A stretch of DNA of 64,000 nucleotides from Subtercola endophyticus. GTDB taxonomy: Bacteria; Actinomycetota; Actinomycetes; Actinomycetales; Microbacteriaceae. The DNA lies in NCBI RefSeq assembly GCF_021044565.1, contig NZ_CP087997.1, positions 1,488,001 to 1,552,000 of the forward strand, given 5' to 3'. Below, one piece after another: positions 1 through 9,342 of the stretch. Below the pieces are notes generated by a model. That model worked only from the letters and a program-made list of their open reading frames with translations. It ran no database searches and was not told the origin of the DNA. Position numbers and translations under genes: made by a program. Numbering within the stretch: the stretch's first letter is position 1; the number at the start of each line of letters is the position of its first letter.

Positions 1-158
1 TCTGAGAGTCGTTCGACCATCGCGACGACGGCGTCTTCGATGAGCTGAGGGTTGCTTGCGGTGGTCGGTTGGCGATCGGCGCGAAGGATATTACCCAGCT
101 CGTCGACGAGCGCGCCCGCGATCTTTGTTCCGCCGATGTCGATTCCAATGGCTTGCAC
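1..158 (-). CDS. ROK-family sugar kinase (glucokinase-like), N-terminal fragment
   Basis: Only the first 52 codons are inside the window; the gene runs off the left edge. Reading from a GTG at 158 gives a start VQAIGIDIGGTKIAGALVDE, the phosphate-1 (DIGGTK) motif of ROK/ASKHA sugar kinases, followed by a typical ROK first strand-helix unit. Glucokinases of this family phosphorylate glucose with ATP in the cytoplasm; substrate cannot be fixed from this fragment. No Shine-Dalgarno precedes the GTG, but a TAATGA box lies 6 nt upstream, so a leaderless mRNA is likely. It is divergent from the acyl-CoA synthetase gene. Confidence 0.8.
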   Translation of the reverse strand, partial: MQAIGIDIGGTKIAGALVDELGNILRADRQPTTASNPQLIEDAVVAMVERLS

Positions 159-164
159 AGTTCA

Positions 165-170
165 TCATTA
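165..170 (-). promoter_or_regulatory. Putative -10 box (TAATGA) for leaderless ROK kinase mRNA
   Basis: TAATGA on the minus strand ends 6 nt before the GTG at 158. The same 6-nt geometry recurs before many starts in this window. The box is imperfect because its last base is A. Confidence 0.35.
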
Positions 171-251
171 CACGTCTGTGCTGACCCGTTCGAGAGCGCC
201 TCGACACGTGCCCAGGTAGACTCGGACCCTAAGAACCGAAGGAGTTTTGCC

Positions 252-2078
252 GTGGACCAGTTCGTCGCCCCCGCCATTGTCGAGGCCGATCCCGAGGCGA
301 ATACCACCGACTTGCTGGTCAAGCGGGTGGCGCTCGCCCCGAACGAGCCGCTCTTCGCGCTGCCCGCGAAAGACGGCGGCTGGAACGACGTCAGCGGCGC
401 CGAGTTCCTCGCCGAAGTGCGCGCTCTGGCCAAGGGCTTGATCGCCGCCGGTATCGAGCCCGGCGACAAGATCGGCCTGATGTGCCGCACGCGCTACGAG
501 TGGACCCTCATAGACTTCGCGACCTGGTTCGCCGGCGCGGTGCTCGTGCCCGTGTACGAGACCTCGTCGCCGTCGCAGGTGCAGTGGGCGCTCAGCGACT
601 CGCAGGCGACTGCCGTCATTCTCGAGACGCCCGACCACTTTGCGCGCTTCGACGAGGCGCACCCCGACCTTCCGCTCATCACGAAGGTCTGGCAGATCGA
701 CCTCGGCGACCTGAACAAGCTCGTCGCGGGCGGCGTCGCCGTCAGCGACGAAGAGGTCGAGCGCCGGCGCACCCTCGCCAAGGGCAGCGATCTGGCCACG
801 CTCATTTACACCTCGGGAACCATGGGGCGGCCGAAGGGCTGCATTCTCACGCACTCGAACTTCGTGGAGCTGTCTCGCAATGCCGCTGTGAAGCTGGCCG
901 ATGTCGTGCACCCGGGCGCATCCACTCTCTTGTTCATCACCACAGCTCACGTCTTCGCGCGGTTCATCGCGATCATCTGCGTGCACGCCGGCGTCAAGGT
1001 GGGGCATCAGGCCGACACGAAGCAGCTGCTGCCGGCCCTCGGGTCGTTTCGGCCGACCTTCTTGCTGGCGGTGCCGCGCGTGTTCGAGAAGGTCTACAAC
1101 TCGAGCGAGCAGAAGGCCGAGGGTGACGGGCGTGGCAAGATCTTCCGTGCTGCCGCCGCCGTGGCGATCGCGCACTCCGAAGCTCTGGATGCCGGCAGCA
1201 TCCCCCTGGGTCTGAAACTGAAGTTCGCCCTCTACGACCGCCTGGTCTACTCGAAACTGCGCGCGGCCCTCGGTGGGCGCACGAAGTACGCCGTGTCAGG
1301 ATCAGCGCCGCTCGGCCATCGCCTCGGGCACTTCTACCGGAGCCTGGGAATCACCATCCTCGAGGGGTATGGCCTCACCGAGACCACCGCGCCTGCGACG
1401 GTGAACCTGGTCGACCAGTTCAAGATCGACACTGTGGGTCCGCCGTTACCGGGGGTGGGCATCCGCATCGCCGCCGACGGCGAGATTCAGGTGTCGGGTA
1501 TCAACGTGTTCGCCGGCTACTGGAACAACGAGAAAGCCACCGCAGAGGCGATGGACGGCGAGTGGTTCAAGACCGGCGACCTCGGCTCGCTCGACAGCGA
1601 CGGTTTCTTGACCATCACCGGGCGCAAGAAAGAGATCATCGTGACGGCCGGCGGCAAGAACGTGGCGCCTGCCGTGCTCGAAGACCCGATTCGCGCGAAT
1701 CCGCTGGTGGGACAAGTCATTGTGGTGGGCGACCAGAAGCCGTTCATCTCGGCGCTGGTGACACTTGACACCGAGATGCTGCCGGTGTGGCTCGGCAACA
1801 ACGGCCAGAAGGCCGACCTCACGCTCGAAGAGGCGTCGCAGAACCCGGCGGTGCTGGCCGAGATTCAGAAGGCGGTGGATGCCGCGAACACGCTGGTCTC
1901 GCGCGCTGAGTCGATTCGCAAGTTCGTGGTGCTGCCGGTCGACCTCACCGAGGAGTCCGGCCATCTGACCCCCAAGCTCACCATCAAGCGGGGCGTCATC
2001 GTCAAGGATTACGCCGACACCATCGAGCGCATGTACTCCTCAGCGCCCGCCACCGAGGCGATCTCGCTGCCGCACTGA
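252..2078 (+). CDS. Long-chain fatty-acid-CoA ligase (AMP-binding)
   Basis: A 608-residue class I adenylate-forming enzyme. It activates long-chain fatty acids with ATP and CoA for lipid synthesis or beta-oxidation. Visible motifs are the P-loop LIYTSGTMGRPKG (about residues 186-198), the EGYGLTETTAPATVN core, the YWNNEKAT/WFKTGDLG hinge region and the GRKKEIIVTAGGKNVAP C-terminal motif, as in actinobacterial FadD15-like proteins. The GTG at 252 is chosen because GAAGGAG lies at 238-244; an upstream in-frame extension to 69 would overlap the divergent kinase. A TAGACT box at 217-222 could be the -10. The gene ends convergently with the deformylase, separated by an inverted repeat. Confidence 0.92.
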   Translation: MDQFVAPAIVEADPEANTTDLLVKRVALAPNEPLFALPAKDGGWNDVSGAEFLAEVRALAKGLIAAGIEPGDKIGLMCRTRYEWTLIDFATWFAGAVLVPVYETSSPSQVQWALSDSQATAVILETPDHFARFDEAHPDLPLITKVWQIDLGDLNKLVAGGVAVSDEEVERRRTLAKGSDLATLIYTSGTMGRPKGCILTHSNFVELSRNAAVKLADVVHPGASTLLFITTAHVFARFIAIICVHAGVKVGHQADTKQLLPALGSFRPTFLLAVPRVFEKVYNSSEQKAEGDGRGKIFRAAAAVAIAHSEALDAGSIPLGLKLKFALYDRLVYSKLRAALGGRTKYAVSGSAPLGHRLGHFYRSLGITILEGYGLTETTAPATVNLVDQFKIDTVGPPLPGVGIRIAADGEIQVSGINVFAGYWNNEKATAEAMDGEWFKTGDLGSLDSDGFLTITGRKKEIIVTAGGKNVAPAVLEDPIRANPLVGQVIVVGDQKPFISALVTLDTEMLPVWLGNNGQKADLTLEEASQNPAVLAEIQKAVDAANTLVSRAESIRKFVVLPVDLTEESGHLTPKLTIKRGVIVKDYADTIERMYSSAPATEAISLPH

Positions 2079-2140
2079 CCCTCGGCGCGCCGCCGACGCC
2101 GCGCGCGCCGCCGTGGCGTTGTCGCGCGCCTTCTACACAG

Positions 2141-2199
2141 TTCGCGCGTCGATTTTGGCCGCCTACGCGCGGCCTTTCAGACACAAATCGACGCGTGAA
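2141..2199. repeat. Inverted repeat with 18-nt arm shared with 56130-56188
   Basis: The left arm 2141-2158 is TTCGCGCGTCGATTTTGG and the right arm 2184-2199 is its complement with one mismatch and one indel. An inner GGCCGC/GCGGCC stem sits at 2157-2174. The exact left-arm sequence recurs, as the complement of the right arm, at 56171-56188. It lies between convergent genes and could act as a bidirectional terminator. Confidence 0.75.
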
Positions 2200-2214
2200 A
2201 CGGCGAAAGACGGG

Positions 2215-2706
2215 TCAGAACCAGTCGGATTCGCGAACGGCGCGCATGGCGTCGCGACGGGTGTCTTTTTCGAGTCGGTCGAGGTAGAGCAGGCCGTCGA
2301 GGTGGTCGGTTTCGTGCTGCAGAGCCTGGGCGAGCACTCCAGTGCCCGAAACCTCGACCTCGTTGCCGTCGAGGTCGGTGCCGACGGCACGCGCGAACGG
2401 ATACCGCTTCGTCTTGAACCAGAGGTTCGGCACCGAGAGGCAGCCCTCGTCCATGAACTCGGGCTCGCCCGAGAGTTCCACGATGCGGGGGTTCAGCAGG
2501 TAACCCAGCTCGTCGTCGACGAAGTAGCTGAATGCGCGCAGGTTCACGCCGATCTGGGAGGCGGCCACGCCCGCGCGGCCCGGTACTTGCACTGTCTCGA
2601 GCAGATCATCCACCAGCCCGCGCACCCGGTCGTCGATCACACCGATTTCGTCAGAAACGGTCTTGAGCACGGGATCACCGAAGATGCGAATCTCACGCAC
2701 GGTCAT
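2215..2706 (-). CDS. def: Peptide deformylase
   Basis: A 163-residue metalloenzyme that removes the N-formyl group from nascent proteins at the ribosome exit. All three family motifs are present: GVAASQIG (residues 46-53; canonical GxGLAAxQ), EGCLS (87-91, metal ligand Cys89) and QHETDH (130-135, ligands His131 and His135 with catalytic Glu132). The ATG at 2706 is preceded by AGGAGA. The 163-aa length is close to the family norm of 160-190. It lies downstream of pyruvate carboxylase on the same strand but is separated from it by a strong hairpin, so it probably has its own promoter. Confidence 0.95.
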   Translation of the reverse strand: MTVREIRIFGDPVLKTVSDEIGVIDDRVRGLVDDLLETVQVPGRAGVAASQIGVNLRAFSYFVDDELGYLLNPRIVELSGEPEFMDEGCLSVPNLWFKTKRYPFARAVGTDLDGNEVEVSGTGVLAQALQHETDHLDGLLYLDRLEKDTRRDAMRAVRESDWF

Positions 2707-2796
2707 TGTGGAGTTCTCCTGGGGGTGGAATCGAGCGGATCCTCCCACGATACTTGCCCCCAGACCTGCTCTCTGCCACGGCCCGGCGGCGCCGAG

Positions 2797-2844
2797 TTTG
2801 CGAAAAGACCCCCAAAACTCGGTTCTTAGGGGCCTTTTCGCAAA
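2797..2844. terminator. Hairpin, 16-bp arms with 16-nt loop (pyc 3' end)
   Basis: The arm TTTGCGAAAAGACCCC (2797-2812) pairs with GGGGCCTTTTCGCAAA (2829-2844), 15 of 16 positions, around a 16-nt loop. It sits between the end of the carboxylase gene and the start of the deformylase gene, the expected place for the carboxylase terminator. Two related hairpins with the same 16-nt loop length are at 16833 and 41020. Confidence 0.7.
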
Positions 2845-2903
2845 GTGGATTGCGTCGAAGGGGGGGCGGAGGGAGGGGACGGGAGAGAGAGGGGGGGAGG
2901 TGC

Positions 2904-5900
2904 TCAGGGCTCGATGACCACGAGCAGGTCACCCGCCTCGACCTGTTGGGTCTTGGGGATGGCCAGGCGGCGCACGGTGCCCGCGACGGAGGTCGTGATG
3001 GCGGCCTCCATCTTCATGGCCTCGATGGTGGCGACGGCGTCACCCGCCGCGACGACGCTACCCTCGTCGACTTTGAGCGTGACGACACCCGAGAAGGGAG
3101 CCGCGATCTGGCCGGGGCGTGAGGCGTCTGCCTTCTCGGCCTGGGTGATCGTGATCTTCACGCTGGTGTCGCGCACCGAGACGGGGCGCAGCTGGCCGTT
3201 GAGAATGGTCATGACGTTACGCATGCCCTTGTCGTCGACGTCACCGATCGCCTCGAGGCCGACGAACAGCTGCACACCGGGTTCGAGTTCGACCACGTGT
3301 TCGTCGCCCTGTTCCAGGCCGTACAGGTAATCGACGGTGTCGACCATCGAGAGGTCGCCGTAGGTCTCGCGCAGCTCTTCGAACTGCGCGGTCGGGCCGG
3401 GGAACAGCAACCGGTTGAGGGTGGTGCGCCGGTCATCCGACGACCCCTCGAGCAGCGCCTTGTCGCCGTCGCTGACCTCGGTGACACCGACCTTCACGTC
3501 GCGGCCCGCAAGCACCTTGCTGCGGAACGGCTCGGGCCAGCCGCCCGGCAGGTCGCCGAGCTCGCCGGCCATGAAGCCGATCACGGAGTCGGGAATGTCG
3601 TAGTTCTGCGGGTTCTCGGCGAAGTCGGCCGGGTCTGCACCGACGGCCGCGAGGTGCAGAGCGAGGTCGCCGACGACCTTTGACGAGGGGGTGACCTTCG
3701 GAATGCGGCCGAGAATCTGGTTCGCCGCCGCGTACAGGTCTTCGATCTTCTCGAAGTGGTCGGCGAGGCCCAACGCGATGGCCTGCTGGCGCAGGTTCGA
3801 GAGCTGGCCACCGGGGATCTCGTGCTTGTACACGCGCCCGGTGGGGCCGGGCAGACCGGATTCGAACGGGGCGTACACGTGGCGCACGGCCTCCCAGTAC
3901 GGTTCGAGGTCTGAGACGGCCTGCAGCGAGAGTCCCGTGTCGCGCTCGGTGTGCGCGAGTGCGGCGACGAGGGCGGATGCCGAGGGCTGCGAGGTGGTAC
4001 CGGCCATGGGGGCGCTGGCCACGTCGACGGCGTCGGCGCCCGCACGCGAGGCCGCGAGCAGCGTCGCGAGCTGGCCGCCAGCGGTGTCGTGGGTGTGCAC
4101 GTGCACCGGCACCCCGAAGTTCTCGCGGAACGCGGTGACGAGCTTCTCAGCCGCGTAGGGGCGCAACAGGCCGGCCATGTCTTTGATGGCGAGAATGTGC
4201 GCACCCGACGACACGATGTCTTCGGCCAGCCGCAGGTAGTAATCGAGTGTGTAGAGGTCTTCGGCCGGGTCGAGCAGGTCTCCGGTGTAGCAGACCGCGA
4301 CCTCGGCGATCGTGGTGCCGGTGGCGAGCACCGACTCGATCGCGGGGCGCATCTGATTCACATCGTTCAAGGCGTCGAAGATGCGGAAGATGTCGATGCC
4401 GGTATCGGCAGCCTCACGAACGAACGCGTCGGTGACCTCGGTGGGGTACGGCGTGTAACCGACCGTGTTACGGCCACGCAGCAGCATCTGGATCGCCACG
4501 TTCGGCAGCGCCTCACGCAGCGCCGCCAGGCGCTCCCACGGGTCCTCGCCGAGGAACCGCAGCGCCACATCGTAGGTCGCCCCGCCCCAGGCCTCCATCG
4601 AGAACAACTGCGGGGTGAGCCGTGCCACGTAGGGCGCGACCGCGACCAGGTCTTTTGTGCGAACCCGGGTTGCGAGCAACGACTGGTGGGCATCCCGCAT
4701 CGTGGTCTCGGTGACCGCCAGCGCGGTCTGCGACCGGAGTTCGGCCGCGAAACCCACCGGTCCGAGCTCGAGCAGACGCTGACGTGATCCGCTCGGCGCC
4801 GGCAACGACAGGTCGACGACGGGCAGCTTGGCTTCGGGCCCGATCGACGAGGGGCGCTTGCCGTTGGGCTGGTTCACCGTGACGTCGGCGAGCCAGTTCA
4901 CGATCTTCGTTCCGCGGTCTTTCGACACGTGGGTGGCGAACAGCTGCGGGCGCTCTTCGATGAACGAGGTGCTGAGGTCGCCGGCGACGAACGCCGGGTC
5001 GTCGAGCACGGCCTGCAGAAACGGGATGTTCGTGGAGACACCGCGAATGCGGAACTCCGCCAGGGCACGCTTCGAGCGGCGCACCGCGGTAGCGAAGTCA
5101 CGCCCGCGGCACGTGAGCTTGGCGAGCATCGAGTCGAAGTGCGGGCTGATCTGGGCACCGGATGCCACGGTTCCACCGTCGAGGCGAATGCCCGCGCCGC
5201 CCGGCGAACGATACGTGGTGATCTTGCCCGTGTCGGGCCGGAAGCCCGCGTTCGGGTCTTCGGTGGTGATGCGGCACTGCAGCGCCGCCCCGCGCAACAC
5301 GATCGTGTCTTGCGTCAGACCGAGCTCGGAGAGAGACGAGCCCGAGGCGATGAGCATCTGCGACTGAACCAAGTCGACGTCGGTGACCTCTTCGGTGACG
5401 GTGTGCTCGACCTGAATGCGTGGGTTCATCTCGATGAAGACGTGCTCCCCCGCGCGCTCCCCCACGGTATCCACCAAGAACTCGACCGTACCGGCGTTCA
5501 CGTACCCGATCGACTTGGCGAACTTGATGGCGTCGGAGTGCAGCGCATCGCGCAGCTCGTCGCTGATGTTGGGTGCCGGAGCGATCTCGATGACCTTCTG
5601 GTTGCGGCGCTGTACCGAGCAATCGCGCTCGAACAGGTGCAACGTGGTGCCGTGCGCGTCGGCGAGAATCTGCACCTCGATGTGCCGGGGCCGCAGAACC
5701 GCCTGCTCCAAGAACATGGTCGGGTCGCCGAACGCACTGTCGGCCTCTCGCATGGCCGCCTCGAGCGCACCGCGCAGATCGGCGGGGGTCTCGACCCGGC
5801 GCATGCCGCGCCCGCCACCACCGGCGACGGCCTTGGCGAAGATCGGAAAACCGATCGCCTCCGCCCCGGCGATGAGCTCCTCGATGTCTCGAGTCGCCGG

Positions 5901-6305
5901 CGTCGACTTCAGCACCGGAACACCCGCAGCGATCGCGTGTTCCTTAGCGGTGACCTTGTTGCCGGCCATCTCGAGCACGTGCTGACCCGGGCCGATGAAG
6001 GTAATGCCGTTCTCGGCGGCGGCCTTTGCGAGCTCGGGGTTCTCCGACAAGAAGCCGTACCCCGGGTAGATGGCGTCGGCGCCCGACTCCTTCGCGACGC
6101 GAATGATCTCGCTGACATCGAGATACGCGCGAACCGGATGCCCGACCTCGCCGATCTGGTAGGCCTCGTCTGCCTTCAGACGATGCATCGAGTTTCGGTC
6201 TTCGTAGGGAAAGACGGCAACCGTCTTTGCACCGAGTTCATACGCAGCCCGAAATGCACGGATCGCGATTTCACCACGGTTTGCTACCAGAATCTTCTTG
6301 AACAT
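2904..6305 (-). CDS. pyc: Pyruvate carboxylase (single-chain)
   Basis: A 1133-residue biotin enzyme that carboxylates pyruvate to oxaloacetate (anaplerosis) in the cytoplasm. Domains in order: biotin carboxylase (residues about 1-450, start [19 protein letters not shown]-grasp glycine loop [27 protein letters not shown]), carboxyltransferase (about 530-810, beginning [17 protein letters not shown], with metal-site HTHDTAGG), PC-specific tetramerisation region, and biotinyl carrier domain with EAMKMEA, the biotinylated Lys being about residue 1098. The length matches the 1120-1150 aa single-chain family. The ATG at 6305 has AGAAGG upstream; an in-frame extension to 6746 would overlap the divergent ParA gene and is rejected. 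Confidence 0.97.
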   Translation of the reverse strand: MFKKILVANRGEIAIRAFRAAYELGAKTVAVFPYEDRNSMHRLKADEAYQIGEVGHPVRAYLDVSEIIRVAKESGADAIYPGYGFLSENPELAKAAAENGITFIGPGQHVLEMAGNKVTAKEHAIAAGVPVLKSTPATRDIEELIAGAEAIGFPIFAKAVAGGGGRGMRRVETPADLRGALEAAMREADSAFGDPTMFLEQAVLRPRHIEVQILADAHGTTLHLFERDCSVQRRNQKVIEIAPAPNISDELRDALHSDAIKFAKSIGYVNAGTVEFLVDTVGERAGEHVFIEMNPRIQVEHTVTEEVTDVDLVQSQMLIASGSSLSELGLTQDTIVLRGAALQCRITTEDPNAGFRPDTGKITTYRSPGGAGIRLDGGTVASGAQISPHFDSMLAKLTCRGRDFATAVRRSKRALAEFRIRGVSTNIPFLQAVLDDPAFVAGDLSTSFIEERPQLFATHVSKDRGTKIVNWLADVTVNQPNGKRPSSIGPEAKLPVVDLSLPAPSGSRQRLLELGPVGFAAELRSQTALAVTETTMRDAHQSLLATRVRTKDLVAVAPYVARLTPQLFSMEAWGGATYDVALRFLGEDPWERLAALREALPNVAIQMLLRGRNTVGYTPYPTEVTDAFVREAADTGIDIFRIFDALNDVNQMRPAIESVLATGTTIAEVAVCYTGDLLDPAEDLYTLDYYLRLAEDIVSSGAHILAIKDMAGLLRPYAAEKLVTAFRENFGVPVHVHTHDTAGGQLATLLAASRAGADAVDVASAPMAGTTSQPSASALVAALAHTERDTGLSLQAVSDLEPYWEAVRHVYAPFESGLPGPTGRVYKHEIPGGQLSNLRQQAIALGLADHFEKIEDLYAAANQILGRIPKVTPSSKVVGDLALHLAAVGADPADFAENPQNYDIPDSVIGFMAGELGDLPGGWPEPFRSKVLAGRDVKVGVTEVSDGDKALLEGSSDDRRTTLNRLLFPGPTAQFEELRETYGDLSMVDTVDYLYGLEQGDEHVVELEPGVQLFVGLEAIGDVDDKGMRNVMTILNGQLRPVSVRDTSVKITITQAEKADASRPGQIAAPFSGVVTLKVDEGSVVAAGDAVATIEAMKMEAAITTSVAGTVRRLAIPKTQQVEAGDLLVVIEP

Positions 6306-6393
6306 GGAGTCCTTCTGATGGTCGTGCGGCATCGATGCAGCACACAGGCGACAGTTAGGTTCTCCCAGCCTAGTGAAGGTAACGTAGACGATT

Positions 6394-7209
6394 GTGCATG
6401 TACTCAGCGTCAGCTCACTCAAGGGCGGTGTCGGTAAGACGACCGTGACCCTCGGTTTGGCTTCGGCAGCCTTCGCAAAGGGGCTGCGTACGCTTGTCGT
6501 CGACCTCGATCCGCAGTCCGATGTCTCGACCGGTATGGACATCAACGTCACGGGCCACCTCAACGTGGCCGACGTTCTCGCGTCGCCGAAAGAGAAGATC
6601 GTGCGCGCCGCCATCGCTCCGAGCGGCTGGACCAAAGACCGCGGCGGCACCATCGACGTCATGATCGGTTCGCCGTCGGCACTCAACTTCGACGGGCCGC
6701 ACCCGTCTATCCGCGACATCTGGAAGCTCGAAGAGGCACTGGCCACCGTCGAGAGCGACTATGATCTCGTGCTCATCGACTGCGCCCCCTCGCTGAACGC
6801 CTTGACTCGCACCGCCTGGGCCGCGAGCGACCGGGTGACCGTCGTCACCGAGCCCGGGCTGTTCTCCGTGGCCGCCGCCGACCGCGCTCTTCGCGCCATC
6901 GAAGAGATTCGCCGTGGGCTCTCGCCTCGGCTGCAGCCGCTCGGCATCATCGTCAACCGGGTTCGTTCGCAGTCGCTCGAGCACCAGTTTCGTATCAAAG
7001 AGTTGCGCGACATGTTCGGACCGCTGGTGCTCTCGCCACAGTTGCCCGAGCGCACGTCGCTGCAGCAGGCGCAGGGCGCGGCCAAGCCGCTGCACGTCTG
7101 GCCGGGTGAGGGCGCGCAAGAGATGGCGCGCAACTTCGACCTGCTGCTCGAGCGCGTGATGCGCACGGGCCGTCTCGGCGACTACGCCGACCTCGCCGCC
7201 AAGAGCTGA
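6394..7209 (+). CDS. ParA/Soj-family P-loop ATPase (orphan)
   Basis: A 271-residue ParA-like ATPase. The deviant Walker A motif SLKGGVGKTT is at residues 8-17, switch I is VVDLDPQSDVS, and Walker B is DLVLIDCAPSLNALT. Members move DNA or protein cargo on the nucleoid using ATP-dependent dimerisation. No ParB gene or parS-like repeat is adjacent, so this looks like an orphan ParA rather than the oriC-linked segregation gene; the cargo is unknown. It starts at GTG 6394, 88 nt from the divergent pyc start. A TAACGT box 8 nt upstream and no Shine-Dalgarno suggest leaderless expression. It is convergent with the downstream MerR gene. Confidence 0.88.
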   Translation: MHVLSVSSLKGGVGKTTVTLGLASAAFAKGLRTLVVDLDPQSDVSTGMDINVTGHLNVADVLASPKEKIVRAAIAPSGWTKDRGGTIDVMIGSPSALNFDGPHPSIRDIWKLEEALATVESDYDLVLIDCAPSLNALTRTAWAASDRVTVVTEPGLFSVAAADRALRAIEEIRRGLSPRLQPLGIIVNRVRSQSLEHQFRIKELRDMFGPLVLSPQLPERTSLQQAQGAAKPLHVWPGEGAQEMARNFDLLLERVMRTGRLGDYADLAAKS

Positions 7210-7291
7210 CCGAAAGGGCCTACGCGCTGCCAGCGGCACGCAGCTTGGAGCCTCTTGCCTGTGAGCTGCAGCGGGTGGTGGCTCGGGTGCG

Positions 7292-7837
7292 TCAGGCGCT
7301 GCGGGCCGCGCGGCGGGCGGCCAGTTCATCCATCGGGTCTGCGATGTCGGTACCCAGCTCGACGAGGCTCGACTCGACCTCACGCAGAACCTTGCCCACG
7401 GCGATGCCGAAGACGCCCTGACCGCGGCTGACGAGGTCGATGACCTCGTCGTTCGAGGTGCAGAGGTACACACTTGCGCCATCACTCATCAGCGTCGTCT
7501 GAGCCAAGTCGGTGACACCGGATTCACGCAGCTGCTCGATGGCGGTACGAATCTGCTGAAGCGAGATTCCCGTGTCGAGAAGACGCTTCACCAGTTTGAG
7601 AACAAGAATGTCGCGAAAGCCGTAGAGACGCTGCGAACCAGAGCCGGCCGCGCCGCGCACGGTGGGCTCGACGAGGCTCGTGCGTGCCCAATAGTCGAGC
7701 TGGCGGTAGGTGATTCCCGCCGCGCGGGCCGCGACGGCACCGCGGTACCCTGCAGCGTCGTCGAGCTCGGGAAGACCGTCGGTGAAGAGCAAGCCCTGAT
7801 CGAAACGAGCTTGCTCGTCGTGGACATGCTCATTCAT
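7292..7837 (-). CDS. MerR-family regulator (Rv1830/ResR-like)
   Basis: A 181-residue regulator with an unusually long N-terminal arm (about 33 residues), then a MerR winged helix: AGITYRQLDYWARTSLVEPTV and LYGFRDILVLKLVKRLLDTGISLQQIRTAIEQL. The C-terminal part lacks the cysteines of metal-sensing MerR proteins. By sequence and by position beside FtsR- and GarA-like genes it resembles mycobacterial Rv1830 (ResR/McdR), reported to affect growth and division. AGAAGG precedes the ATG at 7837. A TTGCCC-N17-TAGCGT promoter lies about 50 nt upstream, so it is transcribed separately from the ftsR gene. Confidence 0.85.
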   Translation of the reverse strand: MNEHVHDEQARFDQGLLFTDGLPELDDAAGYRGAVAARAAGITYRQLDYWARTSLVEPTVRGAAGSGSQRLYGFRDILVLKLVKRLLDTGISLQQIRTAIEQLRESGVTDLAQTTLMSDGASVYLCTSNDEVIDLVSRGQGVFGIAVGKVLREVESSLVELGTDIADPMDELAARRAARSA

Positions 7838-7886
7838 GCGTTACGCCCTTCTGGTTCGGCATTCAGCCGATTTCACTACCTGACCC

Positions 7887-7915
7887 ACGCTAGCGAGCGG
7901 ACTTGCCCCGGGCAA
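7887..7915 (-). promoter_or_regulatory. Sigma70-type promoter of the Rv1830-like MerR gene
   Basis: Minus-strand TTGCCC (7915-7910) and TAGCGT (7892-7887) are separated by exactly 17 nt. They lie about 50 nt upstream of the ATG at 7837, inside the 160-nt gap between the two MerR genes. Confidence 0.55.
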
Positions 7916-7997
7916 CGACATTCGCTTAAATGCCCCGGCGTGTCGTCGCTGTGTTCGTGTTGCTGGGTTTCTTCCACTCTACGTGGCCGAGCTCGTT

Positions 7998-8717
7998 CTA
8001 TGGTGTCAACTTCGCAAGCGCCGATCGAATCAGGCTTGTTCGCACCATCTCGAGCTGACCGGAGATCTCGGCGGCGCGCTCAGCGACCTGGGCCCGGCTC
8101 GTGACATTGTTGCGGCGCGCGACGGGCACGAGAGCGCTCTCGATGAGCCCGACCTCGCGATCTGCCGCGGCACGAAAGCCGCGCAGGTGTCGCGGTTCGA
8201 TGCCGACCTTCTGCAGCTCCACCAGCGCCTTCAGCACGGCCAAGGCGTCGTCGCCGTACGTTTCGGATGCCGTGACCAACGAGGCGCTCACAGCGTCGTT
8301 CAGCAGGCCGGCGCTCGCGCGTGCCTCCCGTACGAGATCGTCACGCGAGTACCGGCGCGCCCCGCCGAGCATCGAGGGAGCACCGGTGAGCGCAGCACCG
8401 GGCATCGGCGGGTTGAGCCCGGCGTCGAGGTCGAGCAGGTACTGCTTGATGACGTTCAGCGGCAGGTAACAATCTCGCTGCATGGCCAGCACCAGCCGCA
8501 ACCGCTCGACGTCACCCTCGGAGAACTTGCGATAACCCGAGGGCGTGCGCGCCGGGCTGACGAGACCGCGCTCTTCGAGAAAGCGCAGCTTCGACGGGCT
8601 CACGTCGCTGAACTCGGGCTGCAGAAGAGAAAGCACCTGCCCGATGCTGAGCAGGTTGGCAGCTGCGGTGCTGGGGGCGGAACGGGAATGCGAGGCGCGG
8701 GCTGAGGAGGCCGCCAC
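7998..8717 (-). CDS. ftsR: MerR-family cell-division regulator (FtsR/Rv1828-like)
   Basis: A 239-residue regulator. Its MerR DNA-binding domain covers about residues 19-90 (LLSIGQVLSLLQPEFSDVSPSKLRFLEERGLV, RTPSGYRKFSEGDVERLRLVL) and is followed by a long helical effector region. The order FHA protein then this MerR gene is the conserved actinobacterial arrangement in which FtsR (Corynebacterium) and Rv1828 (Mycobacterium) occur; FtsR activates ftsZ. The GTG at 8717 is chosen because it lies 16 nt after the upstream stop with a GGGGGCGGG ribosome site; the in-frame region further upstream overlaps the FHA gene and is Arg/Ser-rich nonsense. It is probably cotranscribed with the FHA gene. Confidence 0.82.
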   Translation of the reverse strand: MAASSARASHSRSAPSTAAANLLSIGQVLSLLQPEFSDVSPSKLRFLEERGLVSPARTPSGYRKFSEGDVERLRLVLAMQRDCYLPLNVIKQYLLDLDAGLNPPMPGAALTGAPSMLGGARRYSRDDLVREARASAGLLNDAVSASLVTASETYGDDALAVLKALVELQKVGIEPRHLRGFRAAADREVGLIESALVPVARRNNVTSRAQVAERAAEISGQLEMVRTSLIRSALAKLTP

Positions 8718-8733
8718 TAGTGACCCGCCCCCA

Positions 8734-9255
8734 CTAGATCTCCGCGTTCGCCGCCACGTCGCGACGTGAGGGATAGAAGGTGAGCCGGAACTTGCCGACC
8801 TGGATCTCTGAGCCGTCACTGAGCAGAGCGTCGTCGATGCGTACTCCGTCGAAGTAAGTGCCGTTCAGCGAGTGCAGGTCGCGAACACGGAAGGTCTTGC
8901 CGACGCGCGTGAATTCGGCGTGCCGACGAGAGACCGTTACGTCGTCGAGAAAAATGTCGGCATCGGGGTGCCGGCCGACCGTGGCCGTCAGCGTGTCGAG
9001 CAGAAAGCGCGCGCCCGCATTCGGGCCGCGCCGCACGATCAGCAGCGCCGAGCCCGACGGCAGAGCCGCAATGGCGTCGAGTTCTTCGCTCGACACGCCG
9101 CCTTCGAGGGCAGCGAGCTGCGATGCGAACTCGCCCGTGAGGTTGAGCGTGGTGTCGCTCGACATGCTGTCGAAGGGCCGCGCATGCTGCCCGCCATCGC
9201 CTGCCGCACCCGCACGCGTCACGTTCGCGCTGGATTGTTCGGTCTCATCTGACAT
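8734..9255 (-). CDS. FHA-domain protein (GarA/OdhI-like)
   Basis: A 173-residue cytoplasmic phosphothreonine-binding protein. The forkhead-associated domain covers about residues 75-160 with the conserved VGRHPDADIFLDDVTVSRRHAEF and LNGTYFDGVRI motifs (Gly-Arg, Ser-Arg-Arg-His, Asn-Gly). Upstream is a DTTLNLTGEF segment matching the phosphorylated threonine motif of GarA/OdhI (ETTSV). In those proteins phosphorylation by PknG/PknB makes the FHA domain bind its own tail and release 2-oxoglutarate dehydrogenase. Same function is inferred. The ATG at 9255 has GGAGG upstream; a TACTCT box at 9278-9283 (minus) could be the -10. Confidence 0.9.
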   Translation of the reverse strand: MSDETEQSSANVTRAGAAGDGGQHARPFDSMSSDTTLNLTGEFASQLAALEGGVSSEELDAIAALPSGSALLIVRRGPNAGARFLLDTLTATVGRHPDADIFLDDVTVSRRHAEFTRVGKTFRVRDLHSLNGTYFDGVRIDDALLSDGSEIQVGKFRLTFYPSRRDVAANAEI

Positions 9256-9330
9256 CGTCGACCCTCCTCACGTCTCCAGAGTAGCCGATTCGGTGGGGGC
9301 GCCCACCAGCCTTGTGCACAACTCCCACGA

Positions 9331-9336
9331 TACGAT
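9331..9336 (+). promoter_or_regulatory. -10 box (TACGAT), leaderless promoter
   Basis: TACGAT is followed by 6 nt and then the ATG at 9343. There is no Shine-Dalgarno in the gap, so transcription would start at or next to the start codon. Confidence 0.6.
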
Positions 9337-9342
9337 TTTCAG

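Noticed and set aside
4929..6437. 502-codon open frame on the + strand opposite pyruvate carboxylase
   Set aside because: It is the antisense of conserved biotin carboxylase sequence; the protein is Arg/His/Glu-rich with no domain, a typical high-GC shadow.
9312..9321. TTGTGCACAA palindrome between divergent FHA and DUF1295 genes
   Set aside because: Only 10 bp and not repeated elsewhere; too short to call an operator.
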